A stretch of 64,000 nt of DNA, taken from contig DASP01000015.1 in assembly GCA_002503825.1 (NCBI GenBank), forward strand, positions 1-64,000. Direction: 5' to 3'. The notes below the pieces were generated by a model, which was not told the origin of the DNA, made no database searches, and saw only the letters and a list, made by a program, of their open reading frames with translations. This document shows positions 9,046 through 16,431 of the stretch, in pieces. This stretch comes from Methanoregulaceae archaeon UBA467. GTDB taxonomy: Archaea > Halobacteriota > Methanomicrobia > Methanomicrobiales > Methanospirillaceae. The translations under genes and the position numbers were made by a program. Within the stretch, counting starts at the first letter, position 1; every line of letters begins with the position of its first letter.

Positions 9046-10656
9046 TCAGGCTTCAAGGTCCCTGAACCGGAAGGTAATCCTCCAGTCAAGCTCCTCGCTC
9101 ATGGTCAGGTCGTTTACCTCTTCAAGAAGGCTGCAGAGTGTATTCATATCCTCTGCCGCATGTATCTGGTTCCTGACGGATGAGAGGTGCCGCATGATAC
9201 TTGCATACCGTTCGGAATTTTTGAGGTATTCGCGCTGGACACGGATTGCTGCAAGGGCGGCACCGGCTGCAGGAAGAGTGATGGTCAGCAGGGCCAGGAT
9301 AAAGGGAAAAGACGGGATCAGGTCTGTTTCGGTATATTCAAGTCCGGTAGCATGCACAACTGCAATGATGAGCGTGATAAAGAAGATCGACTCACCGATA
9401 TAGGCATAACGGTTGTATTTTTTATTGTTTTCATCGCTGGCAACAGTGTAGAAATTGAGGCGGTTATCGACCCACGCGTTGAGAAGAAACATTTTCAGCG
9501 CGTGAAACGGGATGTCAAGCCTGCAGAATTCGATGGGCCGCATATCGAGGATCCGTTCAAATGCAAGGACCATCCAGTCATTCGGGCGGTGTGCGAGGGT
9601 TGTATACTGTGTGGAGACCGGTTTATGGCAGCGGATACAGATGACGCAGAGAAAGAATGCCGCACGGGTCCGTTCGGCAAGAAAGCGGTAATCTATCCAT
9701 TTACGGTGCCATTCGCCAACCCGTGATCCTACAAGAAAGACAATAATGACTGCGATTTCGAGTACTTCAAGCCAGACGATCCAGAGTATGTGCGGGAAAA
9801 AAAGGGTCTGGACGGTAATAGTAAACACTGCGAGGGCAGAGAGCGCATACACGACATTTCCGGCCATTTTGTAGAGCGTATGGTAGTGACGGGCAAGCAT
9901 GTCGGCCCGTACGAAACTGGGCATGATGGTCCTGCAGAGCGGCTTTACCACGTCGGCCGGGATGCCGGAGCGGATGATCTTTTTTGTAAGAATTTCAGCA
10001 TACCGCTGCATTGTTGCATCGAATGCAGCCCTGTTAACACTCTCTTTGTTGTAGGTATTGAAGTGTTCAAGGGTCTCAAGGTAACGGTCATGGTTTCTCA
10101 TCTCTATAACCGAACCTGAAGAGAGGTTGATGAAGAAGAGGGACCTTCCTATCAGGCGGGCAAACCTGAGAATATCAACAAAATCCGGATCTTCATCAGG
10201 CCGCCCCCGGGAGGCAACAATGAGGATGTCGCACTCCCGGATGAGGGCTTCGTGTACCGGGGAGATCGAGTAGTCACTGCCGGATGGTTCAATCGCGGAA
10301 ATAACCCTGATTTCTGTGCTTCGCCTGACAAGTTCCATCTGTCCGGTGCCGGAACCATGATGGTCTCCCGAAGTATCATGGTTTTCCGGTGATGCCGGAA
10401 GGTACAGCGTGACCGGAAGTGGCGATACGCTCTCATCCGGATTGTCAAGGATGCGTAAAACCGCCTCCGATCCACAACCTGAATCATTGCAAAGGAGTTT
10501 TATCGTGTGGGGCGTGGCATTCAGGATATGGCCGATCCTCGTGATGATGTTCCGCAGGAGCCGTTCCGTCACTTCAGGATTACCTGCGGTTTCTGAACAT
10601 ATGAACCCGGCCAGGACCGTATGTGGCAGGATTAGCGAATCAGGATTATCCTTCAC
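9046..10656 (-). CDS. SLOG/SLATT-like membrane protein, possible nucleotide-sensing conflict effector
   Basis: About 536 residues. The N-terminal part looks like a Rossmann/SLOG-type nucleotide sensor: a strand with VLAGFICSE, a LLCNDSGCGSEAVLRIL segment, LPVTLYLPASPE, then ECDILIVASRGRPDEDPDFVDILRFARLIGRSLFFI, resembling the C-terminal half of LOG-like folds. Text of that last segment split: ECDILIVASRG, then DILRFARLIG. The C-terminal part has two hydrophobic helices, the WIDYRFLAERTR motif, two more helices and LPAAGAALAAIRVQREY, which strongly recalls SLATT/DUF4231 proteins. SLOG-SLATT pairings were described by comparative genomics as parts of nucleotide-based conflict systems; assignment here is by eye. 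GTG 10656 has a GGTGGAT site; the frame is open to ATG 10803, but that would overlap ilvD head-on. Confidence 0.7.
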   Translation of the reverse strand: MKDNPDSLILPHTVLAGFICSETAGNPEVTERLLRNIITRIGHILNATPHTIKLLCNDSGCGSEAVLRILDNPDESVSPLPVTLYLPASPENHDTSGDHHGSGTGQMELVRRSTEIRVISAIEPSGSDYSISPVHEALIRECDILIVASRGRPDEDPDFVDILRFARLIGRSLFFINLSSGSVIEMRNHDRYLETLEHFNTYNKESVNRAAFDATMQRYAEILTKKIIRSGIPADVVKPLCRTIMPSFVRADMLARHYHTLYKMAGNVVYALSALAVFTITVQTLFFPHILWIVWLEVLEIAVIIVFLVGSRVGEWHRKWIDYRFLAERTRAAFFLCVICIRCHKPVSTQYTTLAHRPNDWMVLAFERILDMRPIEFCRLDIPFHALKMFLLNAWVDNRLNFYTVASDENNKKYNRYAYIGESIFFITLIIAVVHATGLEYTETDLIPSFPFILALLTITLPAAGAALAAIRVQREYLKNSERYASIMRHLSSVRNQIHAAEDMNTLCSLLEEVNDLTMSEELDWRITFRFRDLEA

Positions 10657-10784
10657 GATAAAATCCACCGTATATATGGAACTTGGGCTTCCGCGGGACT
10701 TAACCGGATCGGACAACCGGGCTTCAAAAGAGATAAAGATATCCCGGTGTGTATATGTGTGCAGCAGATAAAAGGATGGAATAT

Positions 10785-12434
10785 ATGCGAAGCGATGAGG
10801 CAAAATCCGGATACTACCGTGCTCCTAACCGGTCGCTGTTACGATCGCTCGGTGTGACCGATAAGGAAATGAACCGCCCGTTTATAGGAATAGCCAATGC
10901 CTGGAATGATATCGTACCGGGGCACACACACCTTCGTACGCTCTCCCAGAAAGTGAGGGAGGGGATTGCTGCCGCCGGGGGCGTCCCGTTCGAATTCGGG
11001 GTCATCGGAATCTGCGACGGAATCGCCATGGGTCATGAAGGGATGCGCTATTCGCTCCCGTCACGCGAAAATATTGCGGATTCCGTTGAACTCATGGTAC
11101 AGGCCCACCGGTTTGACGGACTGGTATGTGTCGGGACCTGCGACAAGATTGTGCCGGGAATGCTTATGGCGCAGGCCCGGTGCAATATTCCTGCACTCAT
11201 GGTGACCGGCGGGCCCATGCTCTCCGGGCACCTGGGAGGCAAAGACCTCTCCCTCATCGACGTGTTTGAAGGGGTCGGAAAAGTCGCAGCAGGCCGGATG
11301 AGTGAAGAGGAGCTGAATACCCTTGAGTGCTCTGCGATGCCCGGCTGCGGGAGCTGCCAGGGACTCTACACGGCAAACACCATGGCATGCATGACCGAGG
11401 CGATGGGGATGTCCCTTCCGGGCTGTGCGGCCATACCGGCGGTTGACGCCGGTAAACTCAGGATTGCCCGCGAATCAGGCGAGCGGGTCATGGACCTCGT
11501 CACTGCCGGAATTACACCCCTCGATATTATCACAAGGGACAGCATGGAAAATGCGATCCGGGTTGATATGGCACTCGGCGGGTCCACCAACACCGTCCTC
11601 CACCTCATGGCCATTGCAGCCGAGGCAGGTGTGCCACTCGAACTTGATTCATTCACCAGGATTGGAGAACATGTGCCGCATATCTGTTACATGCAGCCGT
11701 CCGGTCCCCACTCGATGCAGACGCTGTACCGGGCCGGAGGGATCCCTGCAGTTTTTAAAAGGCTTGAACCATTCCTGTCGGATACAAAGACGGTTTCAGG
11801 CTACTCCATACTCGAAATAGCAAAGAAGGCAAAAATTGCTGATGAAAATGTAATCAGGCCGCTCAATGACCCGGTGAATGCCGCCGGGGGTCTCAAGATA
11901 CTGAAGGGGAGTCTCGCACCCGGCGGTTCAGTTGTGAAATGTGCGGCCGTTCAGAAAGAGATGTGGATCCACAAGGGTCCTGCACGGGTATTTAACGGCG
12001 AAAAGGAAGCCATGGATGCGATATTGAAGAGGAGCATCAAAGAAGGGGATGTCGTGATCATCAGGTATGAAGGCCCGTCCGGGGCTCCCGGTATGCCCGA
12101 GATGCTCTCCCCGACGTCAGCACTGATGGGATTTGGCTATACCCGCGTGGTGCTCCTGACCGACGGGCGGTTCTCGGGCGGGACGCGTGGCCCGTGCATA
12201 GGGCATATCGCCCCGGAAGCAGCGGTCGGTGGCCCGATTGCACTCGTGGAGGAAGGCGACCCGATCTCGATCGACCTCTTCGAAAAACGGGTTGACCTGC
12301 TGGTGGACGAAAAGGTATTACGCGGGCGGAAGTCTGCCTGGAAACCTATGAAGAGGGATCTCGTGGGAGTCCTCGCCCGGTATGCCGATTCAGTGGGGCA
12401 GGCAGATCGCGGCGCAGTCCTGAAAAAACCCTGA
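10785..12434 (+). CDS. ilvD: Dihydroxy-acid dehydratase IlvD
   Basis: About 549 residues. IlvD dehydrates 2,3-dihydroxy acids to 2-oxo acids in valine, leucine and isoleucine synthesis. The iron-sulfur cysteines are visible in GTCDKIVPGM and in GCGSCQGLYTANTMAC. MALGGSTNTVLHL and the C-terminal TDGRFSGGTRGPCIGHIAPEA segment complete the family pattern. Upstream in-frame GTG 10749 exists, but ATG 10785 gives the family N-terminus (MRSDEAKSGYYRAPNRSLLR) and has an AAAGGATGG ribosome binding site. It is divergent from the SLOG/SLATT-like gene. The polyphosphate kinase gene follows 40 nt downstream. Confidence 0.96.
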   Translation: MRSDEAKSGYYRAPNRSLLRSLGVTDKEMNRPFIGIANAWNDIVPGHTHLRTLSQKVREGIAAAGGVPFEFGVIGICDGIAMGHEGMRYSLPSRENIADSVELMVQAHRFDGLVCVGTCDKIVPGMLMAQARCNIPALMVTGGPMLSGHLGGKDLSLIDVFEGVGKVAAGRMSEEELNTLECSAMPGCGSCQGLYTANTMACMTEAMGMSLPGCAAIPAVDAGKLRIARESGERVMDLVTAGITPLDIITRDSMENAIRVDMALGGSTNTVLHLMAIAAEAGVPLELDSFTRIGEHVPHICYMQPSGPHSMQTLYRAGGIPAVFKRLEPFLSDTKTVSGYSILEIAKKAKIADENVIRPLNDPVNAAGGLKILKGSLAPGGSVVKCAAVQKEMWIHKGPARVFNGEKEAMDAILKRSIKEGDVVIIRYEGPSGAPGMPEMLSPTSALMGFGYTRVVLLTDGRFSGGTRGPCIGHIAPEAAVGGPIALVEEGDPISIDLFEKRVDLLVDEKVLRGRKSAWKPMKRDLVGVLARYADSVGQADRGAVLKKP

Positions 12435-12474
12435 CCTCCGGAGCAGTACGGGGATCATATCCCGGCGCAGTTCT

Positions 12475-13971
12475 ATGGCAACGATAGATCTTATCACATA
12501 CGAAGGTTCGCAGAAACTAGATCAAAAAGAGTTTGATGCGATTTACCCTGATCTGAAGTTGAGGGTGGGGGAACTCCAGCGGGCAGTCCGGGACAGCGGT
12601 GTCCCGGTCATCGTCCTTTTCGAGGGCTGGTACGGTTCAGGCATTTCCCTGGTGATGAACGAGCTGAACCGTGTTCTCGACCCACGCGGGTTCTCGTATT
12701 TTGCGACCACCGCACCGGAACAGGACGAAAAAGAATATCCCTTTTTAACGAGGTTCTGGGTCCGCACCCCTTCTGCAGGAAGGATAGCCCTGTTTGACCG
12801 GGGGTGGTACGGGCGGACGATGATCGAACGCACGGATTTTTCAGGAAAGGTCGTACTGCAGGATTTTGCCGTTGACGAGATTAATTCTTTTGAGCGGACC
12901 CTGTTTGAAAACGGGACATTTATCCTGAAAATTTTTCTTCACATATCCTCGAAGGAGCAGAAAAAACGGTTTAAAAAGCACCAGGACGACCCCTTTACCC
13001 TTGGCTACATCCCGGAAGAGGACTGGTCCGTTTTTGTCAAATACAAAAAATATCTGCCCGTGCTGCAGGACCTGTTCACACAAACCGATACGGCAGAAGC
13101 CCCCTGGCATATGGTCGATGCATCAGACCAGACCTATGCGATCGCAGAAGTGTTCCGGCTCCTGATATCGGGACTTGAGAACGCACTTACAATGCCGGGT
13201 AAGAAAACTCAGAAGCCCGGGTATACACATCCCGGGTACCAGATGCCAGTACGCGGAAGGCTGCCTGACACTGCAGACCTGTCGCTCTCGCTTGAAAAAA
13301 GCGATTATGAACGGCAGATGTCAGAATACGGGAAACGGCTCAGGCAGTGCCAGTATGATCTGTTCCGGAAAAAGATACCGACCATCATCCTGTTTGAGGG
13401 GTGGGATGCCGCCGGGAAGGGCGGTGCGATCATCAGGATGGCCGGTCATTTAAATCCGAGGGGGTACTCTGTCGAGCCGGTCGGGCCCCCGAACGACATC
13501 GAGAAGTTCCATCACCATCTCTGGAGATTCCAAAAAAAAATTCCAAGAGACGGGTATGTCCGTATCTTTGACCGGAGCTGGTACGGGAGGGTCCTGGTTG
13601 AAAGGGTGGAAGGGCTCGCGGCACCGCCAGAGTGGGAGAGGGCCTACCGCGAGATTAATGAGATGGAAGAGGCACTTGTCCGTCACGGGGCGCTTCTTAT
13701 TAAATTCTGGCTTCATATCGACAGGGATGAACAACTCGCCCGCTTCCGCGCCCGTGAAGAAGACCCGTCGAAAAAATGGAAGATCACCCGGGAAGACTGG
13801 CGAAACCGGGAAAAATGGGATGAATATGAAGAAGCACTTCGCGACATGTTTGAATATACAAGTACAGCTTCTGCGCCGTGGATAGTCGTTGAATCGAACA
13901 ATAAGTATTTCTCGAGGGTGAAAGTGTTAAAAACGGTTGTTCAGGCAATGGATGCAGGCCTTGCCAGGTAG
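12475..13971 (+). CDS. pap: Tandem-domain PPK2, probable polyphosphate:AMP phosphotransferase
   Basis: A 498-residue protein made of two PPK2 domains. Domain 1 (about 1-240) has the P-loop position occupied by FEGWYGSGIS and a lid-like FDRGWYGRTMIE. Domain 2 (about 270-498) has the intact FEGWDAAGKGGAI P-loop, the VEPVGPPNDIEKFHHHLWRF stretch and FDRSWYGRVLVERVEG. Two-domain PPK2 proteins (class II) transfer phosphate from polyphosphate to AMP, with the C-terminal domain catalytic and the N-terminal one degenerate. The pattern here matches that: the first domain has lost the AAGKG lysine region. The reaction would recover ADP from polyphosphate. Its place after ilvD suggests no pathway link. 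Confidence 0.88.
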   Translation: MATIDLITYEGSQKLDQKEFDAIYPDLKLRVGELQRAVRDSGVPVIVLFEGWYGSGISLVMNELNRVLDPRGFSYFATTAPEQDEKEYPFLTRFWVRTPSAGRIALFDRGWYGRTMIERTDFSGKVVLQDFAVDEINSFERTLFENGTFILKIFLHISSKEQKKRFKKHQDDPFTLGYIPEEDWSVFVKYKKYLPVLQDLFTQTDTAEAPWHMVDASDQTYAIAEVFRLLISGLENALTMPGKKTQKPGYTHPGYQMPVRGRLPDTADLSLSLEKSDYERQMSEYGKRLRQCQYDLFRKKIPTIILFEGWDAAGKGGAIIRMAGHLNPRGYSVEPVGPPNDIEKFHHHLWRFQKKIPRDGYVRIFDRSWYGRVLVERVEGLAAPPEWERAYREINEMEEALVRHGALLIKFWLHIDRDEQLARFRAREEDPSKKWKITREDWRNREKWDEYEEALRDMFEYTSTASAPWIVVESNNKYFSRVKVLKTVVQAMDAGLAR

Positions 13972-14076
13972 CGGGCCTGTGTAAAGGCCCCCCCTGACCG
14001 GTCGTTCAGCTCCGCCCTTCTCGTTTCCTAACTTTTAACAGGGTTCAGGTTCTGAATAGTAAAGGGTGGATACAGG

Positions 14077-14268
14077 ATGGACGAACCCAAGAATGAATAC
14101 GTAGGTGCCCGGTGCTGTCATTGCGAGGGAGCAGGGTGCGTGTATTGTGACAAGACCGGAAAAGTCCTTGTAAAGGCGCCTGCTGTGAAATGCAAGCATT
14201 GCGACGGAGTCGGGTGCATTTACTGCGGTTTTACCGGCTGGGCAGGACTGAAAGGAAAATACGATTAA
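14077..14268 (+). CDS. Small double zinc-knuckle protein
   Basis: A 63-residue protein with nine cysteines in two near-identical modules: CCHCEGAGCVYC at about 13-24 and CKHCDGVGCIYC at about 39-50, separated by a short KTGKVLVKAP linker. The C-x2-C-x-G-x-G-C-x2-C pattern resembles the zinc-binding repeats of DnaJ, so two zinc ions are likely bound. There is no J domain. It may be a free-standing zinc adaptor. The gene has its own AT-rich promoter stretch (CTTTTAAC, about 30 nt upstream) and a GGGTGG site before the ATG. Function unknown; a single-module relative is the membrane protein at 19250-19585. Confidence 0.72.
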   Translation: MDEPKNEYVGARCCHCEGAGCVYCDKTGKVLVKAPAVKCKHCDGVGCIYCGFTGWAGLKGKYD

Positions 14269-14308
14269 AACCCGGACTGCCTGGAAAATATCCGGCATTC
14301 TGAACATT

Positions 14309-14575
14309 TTTTATATACTGCATTTTGATTCTGCCATTACTCACGTTCAGGACCTTTTTTAATGTACCTGCCAGGTCTCCGGGAAGATATGTAATAGACA
14401 GGCCTCATCCGGTTATTATTGGAACTGAGTCTGCTGTCGGATCCGATCGGTTTTTCAGAAAGGGCTGCCGCCTGGCAATTATTGTCCGGGGAGGCCGGGA
14501 GGGGTGTGAGAGACCCGATCGGTCAGGCAACCCGGGAGCGCGGAAGATGACTGCTTTCAACAGGGCTGAATAAAA
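14309..14575 (+). ncRNA. Candidate orphan transcript with promoter and long-range stem
   Basis: This 320-nt gap after the zinc-knuckle gene has no credible gene. It holds a strong TATA-like box, TTTATATA at 14309-14316, pointing rightward. About 60 nt past the expected start, GGCCTC (14401-14406) and CCGG (14409-14412) can pair with CCGG (14486-14489) and GAGGCC (14491-14496), closing an 80-nt loop. Two copies of the palindrome CCGATCGG occur at 14443-14450 and 14515-14522. The only short reading frame near the start is ten codons. A small RNA is possible, but so is a decayed gene. Confidence 0.25.
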
Positions 14576-14588
14576 TTGGAATTGCGGA

Positions 14589-15188
14589 TTACTGTTCAAA
14601 TACGAACGTTCCGGCGATCATGTCGTGCAGTCCCTGTTTATAGCGGGTGAATGCAATTATGATGAACCCGATAAAGAGCACGATTAATGAAAGTATTTTT
14701 GCAAAAAACCGCAGTGATGCCCGTGAAAATGTGATGCGGTTCCCGTGCATATCAGTGACTGCCGAACGGAGGGCCATCTTGCCGAGGGTAGCCTGGTTTT
14801 TTGAACTTTCGAGGTAGGCAAAATAGAGCCACGGGACGAGGATGACGAGGACAAGAAATGCGATAATGACCTGTTGCGGGATTAAAGAATGAACGACCTG
14901 CCCGTAACGGTCCGTTATGGGCTGGTGGCGACAATACTGGTAGACCATCCGTATTCCCTCGTTGAATCCGAAAATTCCGGTCAGGACGAGATCAATAATC
15001 AGGATAAAGATAAAATCGACGATAAAAGCCAGAAAACGCCTCCCGAGCCCTGCAAATTTTTCAGTACCTACACCTGCCACTTTCTTCCTGAGAAGTGGTT
15101 TAGGGGGTATCGCTTTTAAGTCAGCTCCGCACCACTGGCAGAATTTACCTGCATTTTCTGTCTCTCTTCCGCATTTCGAACAATACAT
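14589..15188 (-). CDS. Zinc-ribbon RDD family membrane protein
   Basis: A 199-residue protein. It opens with a zinc ribbon, CSKCGRE then CQWCGADL (residues 3-22), joined by a basic linker to an RDD domain. The RDD signature is RRFLAFIVDFIFILIIDLVL (first helix, Arg and Asp), then a second helix at VIIAFLVLVILVPWLYFAYL, the KNQATLGKMALRSAV motif and a third helix near FAKILSLIVLFIGFIIIAF. The membrane domain could carry a small solute or ion; the ribbon probably mediates contact with other molecules. It follows no obvious operon. The other RDD protein in the window (6851-7300) lacks the ribbon. Confidence 0.82.
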   Translation of the reverse strand: MYCSKCGRETENAGKFCQWCGADLKAIPPKPLLRKKVAGVGTEKFAGLGRRFLAFIVDFIFILIIDLVLTGIFGFNEGIRMVYQYCRHQPITDRYGQVVHSLIPQQVIIAFLVLVILVPWLYFAYLESSKNQATLGKMALRSAVTDMHGNRITFSRASLRFFAKILSLIVLFIGFIIIAFTRYKQGLHDMIAGTFVFEQ

Positions 15189-15342
15189 CCGCGCACACCT
15201 GAATACGTATTAATTGTCAGCGATAACTTCAATCTATCGAAAATGTCTGATAAAGGGAGATAAATCCTGCCGGGGCATTTGCAGGTTTGTTCATTATGCT
15301 CCGTTATTTTTTAAAAATCAGCATTATTCTGCACTATAAGGA

Positions 15343-16431
15343 TCAGCCGGCAAGGGTTTTCTTTGCTGCCCATTCTGCAGCCCACTGTGTCAGGAGTGCA
15401 AGGAAGACCACAACGAGACTGACAAGAGCGAGGATAAGCCATTGTTCAGGCCCGGCAGTCCCTGTTGCAAGTCGTGCAACAAGGTTGAGCGGGTTGTCCG
15501 GAATCGACAGTGCAAGAAGCATTAAAATTACAATTGCTGTTGAGAAGATGAACTGTGCAGCCGTCCGCTCCCTGTAATAGAGTGCGGTAAGCGCACCAAG
15601 GAGTATCAGTATCATGGAAAACATCATGACCTGCAGGATGATGGCAGGAATGTTCAGGATTATCACCCCGTTTAACGAGAGAAGCACGATCCATGCCCCT
15701 GCCTGAACCGGCACAAGAATTTCGCAGGCGAGCACCTTGCCCCATATCACCTCGCCGAGGGTGACCGGCGTCGAAAGAATGGTCTCAAGCGTACTGTGCT
15801 GGTATTCTTCGGTCACTATGTCGATAACGAGGGCCGAGGATATGATTGCCGGCATAAACAGGAGGAGCGGGATGAGGAGGGCGTAGATAAATTCGTAAAA
15901 GTCGCTCCCCCCGGTCTGCTCCGGAAACTCAAGTGCGACGGGAATGATATCGAGCCGTGGCTCCCGCACCGACCTTAAATCATCTTCATACCTCAGCAAC
16001 AGCTCTTTTAATTTGACATTGACAACCGTTGACGAAATATCGTTCTGGATAGTATAGAGGGTAATTTTTATTGGTTCATCCGCATCGGGGGGCGTATCAG
16101 GGACATAGATGACTGCCGAAAGTTTCCGTTCCGACAGGGCCGTTACTGCTGGGGAAAGATCCATCCGGTGTACCCGGAATTCACGGTTTTCCGACAGGTA
16201 ATCCTCGAGGGCGGAATCTGAACCGCTGTACCCGACCGCATATCTCACCCCGGAAAATCGTGAAAGTGAGGACGGGTCATACATCGAGGTAAGCCCGACG
16301 ACGAGGAAGGATGAGAACATGGCAACGAAGATCTGGAGAATTATTGCAAGAAGGATGGTCCTCTCGTTTAAAAGCCCTTTTAAGTCCTTTCTCATCACAA
16401 TCCTGATATTTTTTGCCTTCACCCAAACCAC
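15343..16431 (-). CDS. ABC-2 type exporter permease
   Basis: A 362-residue permease. A first helix (about 25-48) is followed by a long extracellular domain to about residue 175. Five further helices fill 180-360, including the conserved ABC-2 segment with EYQHSTLETILSTPVTLGEVIWGK, which is the coupling region that meets the ATPase (quoted parts: STLETILSTPVT). This topology matches NatB-like sodium or drug exporters. It overlaps the end of the permease-protease fusion gene by 13 nt and is expressed from the same strand. Its ATPase partner is probably the divergent gene at 18311-19195. Substrate unknown. Confidence 0.85.
   Translation of the reverse strand: MVWVKAKNIRIVMRKDLKGLLNERTILLAIILQIFVAMFSSFLVVGLTSMYDPSSLSRFSGVRYAVGYSGSDSALEDYLSENREFRVHRMDLSPAVTALSERKLSAVIYVPDTPPDADEPIKITLYTIQNDISSTVVNVKLKELLLRYEDDLRSVREPRLDIIPVALEFPEQTGGSDFYEFIYALLIPLLLFMPAIISSALVIDIVTEEYQHSTLETILSTPVTLGEVIWGKVLACEILVPVQAGAWIVLLSLNGVIILNIPAIILQVMMFSMILILLGALTALYYRERTAAQFIFSTAIVILMLLALSIPDNPLNLVARLATGTAGPEQWLILALVSLVVVFLALLTQWAAEWAAKKTLAG

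Noticed and set aside
10657..10803. N-terminal extension of the SLOG/SLATT-like frame to ATG 10803
   Set aside because: It would overlap the ilvD start head-on, has no conserved look and no ribosome binding site. GTG 10656 has one.
12543..13901. Several long frames opposite the polyphosphate kinase gene
   Set aside because: They are reverse-strand shadows of a GC-rich gene and show no family motifs.
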